DNA of 64,000 nucleotides, from contig JANQQE010000011.1 in the NCBI GenBank assembly GCA_028285105.1, positions 248,001-312,000 of the forward strand, in the 5' to 3' direction. A program made the position numbers and the translations under genes. The notes under the pieces are model-generated. The model saw nothing but the letters and a program-made list of their open reading frames with translations. It was not told the DNA's origin and searched no databases. Source of the stretch: Alphaproteobacteria bacterium. GTDB lineage: Bacteria; Planctomycetota; Phycisphaerae; UBA1845. Shown piece after piece: positions 9,868-20,621 of the stretch (positions are counted from its first letter, which is position 1; each line of letters starts with the position of its first letter).

Positions 9868-10251
9868 GAACCTCACCTCTTGAAATGCACCCCAGCGAAT
9901 TCATCGAAAGGTCCGACAGATACGCTTGAATCTAGCCGCGAAATGACGGTCGCTTTGAAACGAACGGGTATCGTGGGTTCGAATCGAAGCCGGCAACTTC
10001 TTGCAACATCATATGAATTCTAGGTTTATCGTCCAATCCAACGCAGGTATATTTTTGTAGATGGATGCAGTTGGACAACGTTTTCCTCGTTAGCGCATGC
10101 TGGGGCTTTCCATCGGTTCATGGACGTTCGCTCGCCCCACCATGCTCTACAATTATCGCTGAAGTTGACTATAGTTCCTGATTCGGCTCTGAATCGAACA
10201 TATTTGTCATCCATAGCAGGTTGAATCATCTGTGGGATTTAAGGAATCAAC
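9868..10251. other. Divergent intergenic region, htrA-like / ileS
   Basis: These 384 bases contain no supported gene. They must hold the promoters of the two divergent genes. A GGTTCGAATC string near 9973 looks tRNA-like, but no flanking arms pair. No T-box-like leader was seen before ileS. Confidence 0.6.
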
Positions 10252-13200
10252 ATGGCCTTCGAGAAGGTAGAAACCAAAGTCGACTTTGCAGCCCAGGAAC
10301 GCCAGACGCTGAAATTCTGGGAAGAAATCAGCGCGTTCGACAAGCTTCGCAAGAAGAACCAAGGCAAGCCCCGCTGGTCATTTCTCGACGGACCGATCAC
10401 CGCCAACAACCCCATGGGCGTCCACCACGCCTGGGGCCGAACCTACAAAGACGTCTTCTGCCGATACTTCGCTGCCACCGGCCATGAGCTTCGTTATCAA
10501 AACGGTTTCGATTGTCAGGGCCTCTGGGTCGAAGTCGAAGTCGAGCGCGAGTTCGACATCAAAACCAAAGCCGACATCGAAGCACTCGGTCTCGACAAAT
10601 TTACGCAGGCCTGCAAAGAACGCGTCAACAAATATGCGGCGATCCAGTCGGAGCAATCCAAGCGCCTCGGTTACTGGATGGACTGGGACAACTCGTACTT
10701 CACGATGGCCCCCGAGAACAACTACACCATCTGGAGCTTTCTCAAGAAATGTCACGAAGGCGGTTTCATCTACAAAGGCACCGACGTAATGCCTTGGTCC
10801 GGTCGGGCTGGCTGTGCCTATTCGCACATGGAAATCGCCGAAGGCCGCAAGCTTGTGACGCATACATCGGTGTTTGTGCGCTTCCCGATTCGCAATCGCA
10901 AAGATGAATACCTGCTGGTCTGGACGACGACGCCCTGGACGCTTACGTCGAATACCGGATGCGCCGTCAATGGCGACCTTCAGTACGTCAAGCTTCAAGC
11001 CAAACGCGACGGTGCGATCTACTACTTCGCCGAAGAGAATTTACAGTTCCAGCGGTTGGCCAAGGAATACAAGGAAGGCTTCGGCGGCAAACCCTGGCCG
11101 AAAGACACGCCCAAACTCAAGACCCTTCACCAGATTTTTCAGGAGAAAGGTGGTTACGAAGTTCTTGGCAAGGTCAAAGGCAGCGAATTGGTCGGACTCA
11201 CGTACGACGGTCCATTCGATGAACTGCCCGCCCAACAACAACGCGGAGGCTACGCCCATCCGTTGGAGATGATTCCGCAGGATCAACGCGATTGGCCAAG
11301 CGGTGCAGAAGGTCACCGTGTATTCGATCCCGGTAAAACGTCGAAGGGCGAAGCATACGTGGTGGCTGGCGAGGGAACGGGCATCGTTCATTCAGCCCCC
11401 GGTTGCGGTGATGTCGATAACGCTTGGGGCAAAACGCAGAAGATCGTAGCCATCGCTCCGCTCGATGCCGAGGCCCGATTTACGGAAGGCTTTGGCCCGT
11501 TCACTGGCAAGCGCGCCACTGATCGCGAAACGGTCGATGCAATTCTCGACAACCTCCGCGAAAAGGGATTGCTCGTCGCCCACGAGGAATATCCGCACAT
11601 CTATCCGCACTGTTGGCGGACCGGCGATGAATTGGTGTTTCGACTCGTGGACGAGTGGTACATCTCGATGGACTGGCGCGAGGAGATCAAGAAGGTCGCG
11701 TCGCAGGTCAACTGGCTGCCCGCATCGATGCGCGGAAAAGAGCGAGAGATCGATTGGCTCAACACCATGCGCGACTGGATGATTTCCAAGAAGCGCTATT
11801 GGGGTTTGGCCCTGCCGATCTGGGAGTGTCCCGAGTGCGGTCACTTCGATGTCATCGGTGGGCATGACGAACTGAAGGAACGCGCGGTTTCGGGTTGGGA
11901 AGAATTCGACGGCCATACGCCTCACCGCCCGTATGTCGATGCCGTCAAGATCGCCTGCAACAAGTGTCAGTGTCAGAACATGGCACGCATTCCCGATGTT
12001 GGCAACCCGTGGTTGGATGCGGGCATCGTGGCGTACTCGACCACCAAGTACAATACCGATCGCGAATACTGGGACAAGTGGATTCCAGCTGACTTGATCA
12101 CGGAGTGCTTCCCCGGACAGTTCCGCAACTGGTTCTACGCCATCCTCGCGATGAGTACGATGATGGAGATGGGCAAGGAGAAACCGCGCCCGCCATTTAA
12201 GAATCTGCTCGGTCACGCGCTGGTACTCAATGAAGAGCGTCAGGCGATGCACAAGTCCGACGGTACGGCGATTTGGTTTGAAGAAGCGGCAGAGCAGTTG
12301 GGCGTCGATACCATGCGTTGGATGTACGCCTCGCAAACCCCGATCGCCGACTTGGCGTTCGGTACGCGGCATCCCGACGAGTCAATCACCATCAAAGTTG
12401 AAGACGGCATTGAAATGACACACACCGTCGGCGGTGACAGAATCTGTAGAGTCACCTCCACGCCTGCCGACGAAACCCGCCGCCGCGTGCTGCTGCCGCT
12501 TTGGAACACCTATGCATTCTTCTGCAACTACGCCCGCCTCGATGAATTCGACGTGGATGCTTCTCTCGTACCGTATGCCGATCGACCGGACATTGATCGC
12601 TGGATTCTCTCCGACTTGCAGCTGTTGATCCGCGACGCCCGGGCATCGTTTGAAGCGTTTGATTTGCAACCGGTTTGTGGCGCGGTCGAACGATTCATCG
12701 AGAACCTCAGCACGTGGTACATCCGTCGCAATCGCAGGCGTTTCTGGCGTGGCCCGGAAGCAGGCGACACGGATAAACTTGCCGCGTATCAAACGTTGTA
12801 TGAAGTGCTGGCGACGTTGAACAAGGTCATCGCGCCGATTTTACCGTTTGTCTCCGAACAGATTCATCAGAACCTCGTCGCCGATCAAACGAAGGATGCA
12901 CCGGAAAGCGTCCATCTCTGCGATTACCCGGAGGTCGATGAATCGCTGATCGACAACGCCTTGTCCGACAAGATGGCCGCCCTGCTCCGCATCGTGACGT
13001 TGGCGCGGTCGGCACGGGCCTCGTCGAAACTGAAAGTGCGTCAACCGCTTGCAGGCGTGCTCGTCAAACCAGCCAACGATGTCGAGCGGTCAGCCGTCGA
13101 ACACGCCGAATTCAAAAGCCACATTCTCGAAGAGTTGAACGTCAAGAATGTCGAAGCGCGCGACTCCGTGGACGAATTAATCTCACGCAAAGTCGAAGTC

Positions 13201-13731
13201 AATAAGAAAATGGCCGGCAAAAAGTTCGGCAAAGACCTACCCGGAATCATCAAAACGATCGCGGCGATGGACGGACGAGCAGTTGCTGCAACCCTGGCTG
13301 CCAAGAACGCGGTGGAAGCGAATGTCGATGGCAGCATCTTCACGCTTGATTCGTCTGACGTCACGGTGAATTACGACGCGGGCGCAGATTGGTCGGTGGC
13401 GGTCGATGGTGAAACGGTTGTGCTGATCGACAAACGTCTATCGCTCGAACTGCTTCAGGAAGGCCTCGCCCGTGATCTGGTCCGCAACATTCAAAACCTG
13501 CGGAAGGATTCCGGGTTGAACATCGAAGATCGTATCGCACTGTCTGTCGCAACGGACGACGACGAGTTGAAGGCGGCAGTCACGGCGTTTGAAGTCTATA
13601 TCAAGGATGAAACGCTTGCTGTCGAATTTTCGCAATCTCCGCTGGATGGTGGCGACATCCACACCAGCACCGTGAAGATTGCGGACAAATCGGCATCGCT
13701 GAGCATCGTGGTGCAGACCGTGAATGCATAA
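10252..13731 (+). CDS. ileS: Isoleucyl-tRNA synthetase, eukaryote-like type
   Basis: A 1159-residue class I synthetase that charges tRNA-Ile and edits valine. AAGGA six bases before the ATG supports the start. The HIGH-type signature appears as PMGVHHAWGRT (about 55-64). The KMSKS loop appears as AMHKSDGT (about 665-672). The CP1 editing domain lies between them, followed by an anticodon-binding domain and a long C-terminal extension that ends in a beta-rich region. Length and motifs fit the large eukaryote-like IleRS subgroup rather than the E. coli type. In other bacteria that subgroup is linked to natural mupirocin tolerance (established for the family, not shown here). dprA follows 26 bases downstream. 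Confidence 0.96.
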   Translation: MAFEKVETKVDFAAQERQTLKFWEEISAFDKLRKKNQGKPRWSFLDGPITANNPMGVHHAWGRTYKDVFCRYFAATGHELRYQNGFDCQGLWVEVEVEREFDIKTKADIEALGLDKFTQACKERVNKYAAIQSEQSKRLGYWMDWDNSYFTMAPENNYTIWSFLKKCHEGGFIYKGTDVMPWSGRAGCAYSHMEIAEGRKLVTHTSVFVRFPIRNRKDEYLLVWTTTPWTLTSNTGCAVNGDLQYVKLQAKRDGAIYYFAEENLQFQRLAKEYKEGFGGKPWPKDTPKLKTLHQIFQEKGGYEVLGKVKGSELVGLTYDGPFDELPAQQQRGGYAHPLEMIPQDQRDWPSGAEGHRVFDPGKTSKGEAYVVAGEGTGIVHSAPGCGDVDNAWGKTQKIVAIAPLDAEARFTEGFGPFTGKRATDRETVDAILDNLREKGLLVAHEEYPHIYPHCWRTGDELVFRLVDEWYISMDWREEIKKVASQVNWLPASMRGKEREIDWLNTMRDWMISKKRYWGLALPIWECPECGHFDVIGGHDELKERAVSGWEEFDGHTPHRPYVDAVKIACNKCQCQNMARIPDVGNPWLDAGIVAYSTTKYNTDREYWDKWIPADLITECFPGQFRNWFYAILAMSTMMEMGKEKPRPPFKNLLGHALVLNEERQAMHKSDGTAIWFEEAAEQLGVDTMRWMYASQTPIADLAFGTRHPDESITIKVEDGIEMTHTVGGDRICRVTSTPADETRRRVLLPLWNTYAFFCNYARLDEFDVDASLVPYADRPDIDRWILSDLQLLIRDARASFEAFDLQPVCGAVERFIENLSTWYIRRNRRRFWRGPEAGDTDKLAAYQTLYEVLATLNKVIAPILPFVSEQIHQNLVADQTKDAPESVHLCDYPEVDESLIDNALSDKMAALLRIVTLARSARASSKLKVRQPLAGVLVKPANDVERSAVEHAEFKSHILEELNVKNVEARDSVDELISRKVEVNKKMAGKKFGKDLPGIIKTIAAMDGRAVAATLAAKNAVEANVDGSIFTLDSSDVTVNYDAGADWSVAVDGETVVLIDKRLSLELLQEGLARDLVRNIQNLRKDSGLNIEDRIALSVATDDDELKAAVTAFEVYIKDETLAVEFSQSPLDGGDIHTSTVKIADKSASLSIVVQTVNA

Positions 13732-13757
13732 TTCTGAGTTGCAATTCGCAAAGGGAC

Positions 13758-14915
13758 ATGACGCTGAGTACCGACCTGCCAACGATTTCACAAGTCGGCC
13801 GTGAGTATCTTCGACTGCATCTATCCGATGCGGTTGGACCGGTCATGCTCGGACGGTTGATCGCCCATTTCGGCAGCATCGATAAACTCAAGAACGCTTC
13901 CATTGAATCGATGACTCAAGTCGAGGGCATCGGTCCCAGACGCGCTGAAGCTGTCTTCAAATCGCGGGACAACAACGTCGTCGATAGCGAGATCGACAAG
14001 TCCGCAGCCGTCGGCGCTCGAATCATTTGCTGGGAAGATGACACCTACCCAGCCCAACTTCGACACTGCAACGACCCGCCCGTGTGCCTGTACGTTCGCG
14101 GAATGCTCCAACCGGCAGACGCTGTGTCGATCGCCATCGTTGGCTCACGCAAATCAAGTCGCTACGGTTACGACCAAGCCCATCGCTTCGGCGCATTGGT
14201 CGCAGGTGCAGGATTCACCGTCGTATCGGGAATGGCCCGAGGCATCGACGGTTACGCCCACGAAGGGGCGATCTCGGCAAGGGGTCGAACTGTCGCCGTT
14301 CTGGGTTGCGGCGTCGATGTCGTCTATCCGCCGGAACATGGAACGCTTGCCAATCAGATCATCGCCAATGGTGCGTTGGTCAGTGAGATGCCCATCGGCG
14401 CGCAGCCAACGACCGGATCGTTCCCCAGTCGCAACCGCATCATCGCGGGGATGTCACTTGGTACACTCGTCGTCGAGGCATCCAACCGCAGCGGCGCACT
14501 GATCACTTCGCGGCTGGCCAACGAGTACAACCGCGAGGTGTTTGCCATTCCCGGACGACTCGACACACCGACCGCCATCGGAACCAACAAGCTGATTCAG
14601 TCCGGTTCCGCGAAGTTGGTGATGGGCTTGGAAGACATCTTCGACGAGTTGGGCGATGTCGGGAAAATCATGGGGACGATCGACGGGTCAAGTAAGGGTC
14701 AACCCGATCAGTCGAACGTGCCCGACCAAGCCGCCCTGACCAGCAACGAAAAATCGATCGCGACATTGCTAAACGAAGGCGAATTGAACATCGACGAGTT
14801 GATCGCGAAGAGCGGATTGAGCGCGTCGGAAGTTTCCGTCGCGATCACGCTGCTGCGCATCAAGAGCCTTATCGTCGAACTGCCGGGAAACTGTTTCGCG
14901 CTGCGTCGTCAATGA
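13758..14915 (+). CDS. dprA: DNA processing protein DprA
   Basis: A 385-residue single-stranded-DNA-binding protein that loads RecA during natural transformation. Domains in order: an N-terminal helical region with a helix-hairpin-helix (VEGIGPRRAEAVF, about 56-68), then the Rossmann-like core with IAIVGSRKSSRYG, VVSGMARGIDGYAHEGA, SFPSRNRIIAG and GALITSRLANEYNREVFAIPG, then a C-terminal winged-helix (about 320-385, LSASEVSVAITLLRIKSLI). An AAGGGA sits almost against the ATG, so spacing is short and the start is slightly uncertain. It lies 26 bases after ileS on the same strand and is probably co-transcribed. No other competence genes are nearby. Confidence 0.95.
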   Translation: MTLSTDLPTISQVGREYLRLHLSDAVGPVMLGRLIAHFGSIDKLKNASIESMTQVEGIGPRRAEAVFKSRDNNVVDSEIDKSAAVGARIICWEDDTYPAQLRHCNDPPVCLYVRGMLQPADAVSIAIVGSRKSSRYGYDQAHRFGALVAGAGFTVVSGMARGIDGYAHEGAISARGRTVAVLGCGVDVVYPPEHGTLANQIIANGALVSEMPIGAQPTTGSFPSRNRIIAGMSLGTLVVEASNRSGALITSRLANEYNREVFAIPGRLDTPTAIGTNKLIQSGSAKLVMGLEDIFDELGDVGKIMGTIDGSSKGQPDQSNVPDQAALTSNEKSIATLLNEGELNIDELIAKSGLSASEVSVAITLLRIKSLIVELPGNCFALRRQ

Positions 14916-14939
14916 AGCGACATCCATCCCGCATCGTAA

Positions 14940-16375
<1,436 letters not shown>

Positions 16376-16376
<1 letters not shown>

Positions 16377-17002
16377 TGGATCAACATCACGAACAAACAA
16401 ACGCAACCCCGAATGACGACGTCGCCATTTCGGCAGGCGATAGTGCGGGGATTGTGTTTTGGTGTTTGATCGGGCTGTCGCTCGTCGGCATGCTGCCCTG
16501 TCTGGTCTTGCCAGCTTGGCGTGAGTATCAAGATGCCACCGTTACGGAACAGGTGCGGGCGCACCAGATGCAAGATGCCCAGCGCGAACTCGACATCATG
16601 CGCAAAAGGCTCGACGCGATTCACAACGACCCGGTTGTCATCGCCAGGCTCGCCCGACGTGAACTCGGATTCCAAACGCCCGACGAGCAAGTTCTCCACA
16701 TCGATGAACTCGATGCCCCTTACCCACATTTGAACGAATCGGAAATGGCAGCGTCAGGGGCTTTCGATGGCCCCCCGATTGACGCCGTTACAGTGGCGCA
16801 TGAACAACCCGTCGCAGCGCAACTACCTGCCCCTCTGGCTCGAATTTCGTCGATGCTGCCTCGACTTGATTACGACCGGATTTTCTGCAAGAGTCCAGCC
16901 CGCGAGTTGATTCTGCTGCTGTCAATCTCGCTGTTCATTGCCGCATTTGTTATCTTTTGGCCCAAGCCCAACGCTGATTCGGATCAATCGGCTGCTGCAT
17001 AA
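16376..17002 (+). CDS. FtsB/DivIC-like septum formation protein with a second C-terminal helix
   Basis: A 208-residue protein whose GTG overlaps the enolase stop by one base. The order is a short acidic N-terminus, a membrane helix at about 22-44 (VFWCLIGLSLVGMLPCLVLP), then a coiled coil (about 50-85, including AQRELDIMRKRLDAIHNDP) ending in IARLARRELGFQTPDEQVLHI. That last segment is the hallmark of the FtsB/DivIC family, which bridges FtsL and FtsQ in the divisome. Eno-ftsB adjacency is common in bacteria and supports the call. Unusually, a Pro/Ala-rich stretch is followed by a second helix near the C-terminus (about 183-202). Known FtsB proteins have one helix and are about half this length. 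Confidence 0.75.
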
Positions 17003-17034
17003 CCTGGGGAACAGGGCAAGTTTCACCGAATTCA

Positions 17035-17511
17035 ATGCGAACGCGCATCAATCAGCTAACCTCAGTCGCCACAACCACGGTATTCCTGCTTGCAATGGTC
17101 GGTTTTCCATTGCCGGAATTGGGACCGCAAGGCGGCGAGGACTTTCCCTGCAAGGATCATGGGTGCGGCTGCACGTCGGCACTCATGTGCCGTACAGCCT
17201 GTTGCTGCGTGAAGCAGCCAGCCGTCGAAACAAACAAACCGGAACCGACAGGCGGTTGTTGTTCGACCAAAAAGACCACTGAAAAATCGAAACCCCAACG
17301 CGTGAGCTGGGTAATCGGCGCTGCAAACTGCCAAGGCCTCAATGCAATCTGGGTGAGTTTGGGGATGGTTGCATTGCCGCAAGATGGACAAATCGCCTGT
17401 CAATTAGCACGACACATCATACGCGACATTCCTCGCGACCAATCGATGCATTCTCTAAATACCATTCAAATCGACCCACCACCACCGCAATCCTGCACTA
17501 TTTTGGCTTAA
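17035..17511 (+). CDS. Cysteine-rich exported protein
   Basis: A 158-residue protein with a likely signal peptide (about 1-26, VATTTVFLLAMVGFPLPELG). It is followed by a dense cysteine block, FPCKDHGCGCTSALMC and then TACCCVK, and a further CC pair at GGCCSTKK. The rest contains one isolated cysteine in AANCQGL. The CxxxxCxC...CCC pattern suggests metal coordination, but no named family could be assigned with certainty. I recall similar short Cys-block proteins in planctomycetes and verrucomicrobia, from memory only. It follows the FtsB-like gene by 32 bases. It is followed by a hairpin (17559-17587) before the pseudopilin gene. Confidence 0.65.
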   Translation: MRTRINQLTSVATTTVFLLAMVGFPLPELGPQGGEDFPCKDHGCGCTSALMCRTACCCVKQPAVETNKPEPTGGCCSTKKTTEKSKPQRVSWVIGAANCQGLNAIWVSLGMVALPQDGQIACQLARHIIRDIPRDQSMHSLNTIQIDPPPPQSCTILA

Positions 17512-17558
17512 CTTAATTTAATCCAATCGGATCATTACTGAATTCTGTTTCTCGACAC

Positions 17559-17587
17559 AGACGGTGCGCCGTTGTGCGCACACGGTC
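17559..17587. promoter_or_regulatory. Inverted repeat upstream of the pseudopilin gene
   Basis: GTGCGC and GCGCAC arms (17564-17569 and 17576-17581) with outer AGAC/GTCT arms. There is no T run after it, so an operator or a 5' leader hairpin is as likely as a terminator. Confidence 0.35.
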
Positions 17588-17608
17588 TAGTGTGAAAGGA
17601 GAATCATT

Positions 17609-18349
17609 GTGCAATCGGATCAGCCGACACGCAGACAATTTGCGTTCACGTTGGTCGAGTTGCTGGTGGTCGTATCGATCATTGCCCTGCTGGTCGCGGT
17701 GTTGCTGCCGAACCTGCAATCGGCCAGAAAACAGGCCAAACGCATAACATGCATGGTCAAGATGCGGGAGCTCGGGCGATTCACCCAATTCTACAGCGAC
17801 GAGTTCGCAAATCGCATGCCCCGCAGTCTGCATTCGGCAGGGTTTGGGTTCTCGAACGGCCTGCCCTGGGGGTATGCATATGTGAAGTACGCCACCGCGC
17901 AGAATTGGTCGAGCGACCTAGCCGCATCGAGCTGGTCGAAACTGCTGAACGAGAATTACCGCTGCGGTTTCGATCGGCGGAAAGCGAAAGAAAGCGGACC
18001 TGCATTTTGGAGCTATGGGATCAACGTTTATTTCGAACTCTCTGAAGCTGAATCGGGAGATCGAACCTGGCGATTGATGGATCAGATTCCCAGGCCAGCC
18101 AGGACGCTGCTTTTTGCGGAAGTTGGCGATGACTTGCTGATGTCACCGATATCAGCCGATCACGTGATGGCCCACTTTTGGTCCAAGTACGACGCACCAG
18201 CAGAAGTCCACAAGGATCGTCATCGCCCCAACTCGGCGTACACGTTCGTTGATGGACACGTTGAGAATCTCAAGTTTGAGAAAACGTTTAAGAAGACGGA
18301 CGACGAAGTGTCGTCTCATGACAATTGGAATCCAGGCACGGCGCGCTAA
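17609..18349 (+). CDS. Type II secretion-like pseudopilin with H-X9-DG motif
   Basis: A 246-residue prepilin-like protein. A GTG start is preceded by AAAGGAG. The N-terminus QFAFTLVELLVVVSIIALL is a type IV prepilin methylation/cleavage site and helix. Position -1 is Ala rather than the usual Gly, while Glu+5 is kept. The C-terminal half contains HRPNSAYTFVDG, a histidine followed by nine residues and Asp-Gly. This is the signature of the prepilin-type processing-associated domain abundant in planctomycetes and related phyla. It would be inserted in the inner membrane and processed by a prepilin peptidase. Two secreted paralogs follow directly (gap of 31 bases), implying one transcript. Confidence 0.88.
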   Translation: MQSDQPTRRQFAFTLVELLVVVSIIALLVAVLLPNLQSARKQAKRITCMVKMRELGRFTQFYSDEFANRMPRSLHSAGFGFSNGLPWGYAYVKYATAQNWSSDLAASSWSKLLNENYRCGFDRRKAKESGPAFWSYGINVYFELSEAESGDRTWRLMDQIPRPARTLLFAEVGDDLLMSPISADHVMAHFWSKYDAPAEVHKDRHRPNSAYTFVDGHVENLKFEKTFKKTDDEVSSHDNWNPGTAR

Positions 18350-18380
18350 CTGCCCGTCGCCCAAACATAAGGAAATCAAC

Positions 18381-19037
18381 ATGCGTAAATCTTACGTAAT
18401 TGCAGCAACCTTGATATCCACCCTGACGGTCACCACCGCCTGGGCTGACGTTTGGCCACAAAACGTCAATGGCGTTACGAATATGAAGCACATCGCGGTG
18501 AGCCTCGACGGTTCCAACGTGGTGGCCACACCTAACCTTGATGACAGCCCGCTCGAACTCATCAACTTCGACGAGTCGCATTTCTCGCCGGCAGACGTCC
18601 TCGATGGCAAAGCATACAACGACCAATACGGCTGGATATATGAAGGATTTACCATACCCGATGCCGGAGATGCGATCTGGATCGAGTTGGAATCGCAATC
18701 GTCAGGCATGGAAACGTTTGAAGGCGGGATGCGACCGATGAAGGCTTCGCACACCTACGATCCGATCTTCGGCACCGACGGATCCGACAACGCGTGGCGC
18801 TTTGATCGCATGATGACCCATAACTGGTATGCAGTCACCGATCCGGGCGAATACTCGGCGACCTACAACATCTATGTCGGTGACGAATCAACCGGCGACG
18901 CAAATCTCGCATTCAACCCGACGAGCGTGACGCTGACCTGGACGCACGTTCCAGAACCGGCCAGCGCCCTGCTGCTATCGCTCGGTGCGATCGTTGGACT
19001 TCGCCGACGTAATTTGAGTGCGAGGACGATGGGATGA
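18381..19037 (+). CDS. PEP-CTERM sorted secreted protein
   Basis: A 218-residue exported protein. AAGGA lies seven bases before the ATG. A signal peptide (about 1-22, ending TTAWAD) precedes a beta-rich body with YNDQYGWIYEGFTIPDAGD and PIFGTDGSDNAWRFDRMMTHNWYA-type segments. The C-terminus is a textbook PEP-CTERM tail: VPEPASALLLSLGAIVGLRRR. Such tails are recognised by exosortase and lead to surface or extracellular placement, usually with exopolysaccharide. The next gene overlaps it by four bases (ATGA) and encodes a paralog without this tail. The body matches no enzyme that I recognise. Confidence 0.88.
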   Translation: MRKSYVIAATLISTLTVTTAWADVWPQNVNGVTNMKHIAVSLDGSNVVATPNLDDSPLELINFDESHFSPADVLDGKAYNDQYGWIYEGFTIPDAGDAIWIELESQSSGMETFEGGMRPMKASHTYDPIFGTDGSDNAWRFDRMMTHNWYAVTDPGEYSATYNIYVGDESTGDANLAFNPTSVTLTWTHVPEPASALLLSLGAIVGLRRRNLSARTMG

Positions 19038-19765
19038 AACGGTTGCAGACTTACATTGCACTCGCGACGTGTTTGACGATTTCAACACCATCGTTCGGCG
19101 GCGCGTCGCCGCAACTGGGCGGCCCGATGAAGCACTTACAGGTAACGGTGATCAATCAAATCGTGGCTGTCTCCATTGACGGTGATCCTCAGGAGCGTTT
19201 GTGGTTGGAGAATTACGGCGAGACGTACCCGGGGAATGCAGGCGTACTGGACGGTCAATCCTACAACGGCCAATACGGTTGGCTGATTGGCGGTATCGTC
19301 GACATACCGGGCGGCGCTGGCGTTTTTGTGAAACCGCTAAACCAAACGGAAGGACTGACGTCTTTCGAGCAAGGCTCATACGCGCCGATCTTCGGGACCG
19401 AAGGCTCGAGCAACGTATGGCAGTGGGACGGTTTCATGACCCACAACTGGTATGCGGCTGACATTTGTGGCAAGTACGAGGCGAGTTACGAAGTCTACGT
19501 CGGCGATTCATCCGGCGAGTATTGGCCGGGCTACACGTCGGACGTGGTGACGTTGTATTGGCAGGTCGTCCCGGATACCAATCTTGGCGATTTGGATCTC
19601 GACGGCGACGTGGACCTTCAGGACTTTGCCGAGTTTCAATCATGCTTCACTGGACCGGGTGAATCCACAATGGCGCCACATTGCGGATGTTTCGATTTCG
19701 ACGGTGATGATGACGTGGATCAGTTGGACTTCGAAGTCATCGAACCGGAATTCGCGTCGGACTAA
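19034..19765 (+). CDS. Secreted paralog with dockerin-like EF-hand pair
   Basis: A 243-residue exported protein whose ATG overlaps the previous stop. After a signal peptide (about 1-24) the body repeats the preceding protein: VLDGQSYNGQYGWLIGG, PIFGTEGSSNVWQWDGFMTHN and YEVYVGDSSGEY align with its counterparts. It ends not in PEP-CTERM but in a dockerin type I-like region. That region has two calcium loops (DLDLDGDVDLQDFAEF and FDFDGDDDVDQLDFE) separated by a short Cys-containing segment. The pair looks like a tandem duplication that diverged in its anchoring or partner module. A strong terminator follows, closing a three-gene unit with the pseudopilin. Confidence 0.85.
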   Translation: MKRLQTYIALATCLTISTPSFGGASPQLGGPMKHLQVTVINQIVAVSIDGDPQERLWLENYGETYPGNAGVLDGQSYNGQYGWLIGGIVDIPGGAGVFVKPLNQTEGLTSFEQGSYAPIFGTEGSSNVWQWDGFMTHNWYAADICGKYEASYEVYVGDSSGEYWPGYTSDVVTLYWQVVPDTNLGDLDLDGDVDLQDFAEFQSCFTGPGESTMAPHCGCFDFDGDDDVDQLDFEVIEPEFASD

Positions 19766-19795
19766 GGCCTCACAAACATAACGTCTCAATTTCAG

Positions 19796-19837
19796 GGCGG
19801 TGACGGATCGAGATGTCGATTTGTCACCGCCTTTTTT
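19796..19837 (+). terminator. Rho-independent terminator
   Basis: A 9-bp GC-rich stem (19796-19804 with 19823-19831) and six T follow the pseudopilin/paralog unit. Confidence 0.85.
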
Positions 19838-20000
19838 GGCAATGAATCCTACCGACCGCGGCATCTAACATGGATGTCGCCGTTGTGTAACAAACGGTTG
19901 GCGTGGCGTCACGAACCGGATACAGTTTGCGGATTCGCACCGGGATCGCCCATGCATTAACTTGAATTGGTTTTGAATCAGACCATAACGGGAGTTGGCC

Positions 20001-20591
20001 ATGAAGAAATCATTTGCTGGAATTCAGATGGTGGCGTTGCTGTTTGCAGGAATCTGTACGGGACATGCGTCGCAAGCAATGGCCGACGAGTACATCATCG
20101 ACGGCGGACATTCAAGCGTGTTGTTTCGCGTGATGCACAAGAAGACTGCCCCATTTTACGGACGATTTAACGAAATCAGCGGTAAGTTCTCGATCGAAGA
20201 CGATCCAACAAAATCGTCCTTCGACGTATCCATCAAAACCGACAGCATCGACAGCAACAACAAAAAACGCGACGGTCACCTCAAGAGTCCCGACTTCTTC
20301 AATGCCCGCGAATTCCCGACGCTGACTTTCAAAAGCACCAAGGTCGAAAAAGGAAAAGACGGCGGGTTAAAAGTTACCGGCGATCTCAATTGCCACGGCG
20401 TGACCAAATCGATCACCATTGACGTTGAGATCACGGGATCGAACGACGGTCCACGAGGCTCGACCAAGGGCATCGAAACCATGTTCATGATCAAACGCAG
20501 TGAATTCGGCGTCAGCTACGGACTTGAAGGCGGCATGCTGGGTAACGACGTCAAGATCATCGTCGCACTCGAAGGCGGCAAGGAAGGCTAA
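20001..20591 (+). CDS. YceI-family periplasmic lipocalin-like protein
   Basis: A 196-residue protein from the ATG that begins MKKSFAGIQ, with GGAG seven bases upstream. A cleavable signal peptide ends near ASQAMADE. The rest is a YceI domain: IIDGGHSSVLFRVMHKK at its N-terminus, then DVSIKTDSIDSNNKKRDGHL, SPDFFNAREFPTLTFKST and GDLNCHGVTKSITIDVEI. These barrel proteins bind polyisoprenoid or similar lipids in the periplasm. The physiological ligand here is unknown. It lies 30 bases before a polytopic membrane protein on the same strand. Confidence 0.93.
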   Translation: MKKSFAGIQMVALLFAGICTGHASQAMADEYIIDGGHSSVLFRVMHKKTAPFYGRFNEISGKFSIEDDPTKSSFDVSIKTDSIDSNNKKRDGHLKSPDFFNAREFPTLTFKSTKVEKGKDGGLKVTGDLNCHGVTKSITIDVEITGSNDGPRGSTKGIETMFMIKRSEFGVSYGLEGGMLGNDVKIIVALEGGKEG

Positions 20592-20621
20592 TTAGCGGTC
20601 GACGGCTGAGAGTTTGACGAT

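Noticed and set aside
9960-10000. tRNA-like GGTTCGAATC string
   Set aside because: The flanking bases do not form a T arm or acceptor stem, and no D or anticodon arm lies upstream.
11392-12372. Minus-strand 326-codon frame inside ileS
   Set aside because: It lies wholly within the catalytic core of IleRS and has no recognisable features.
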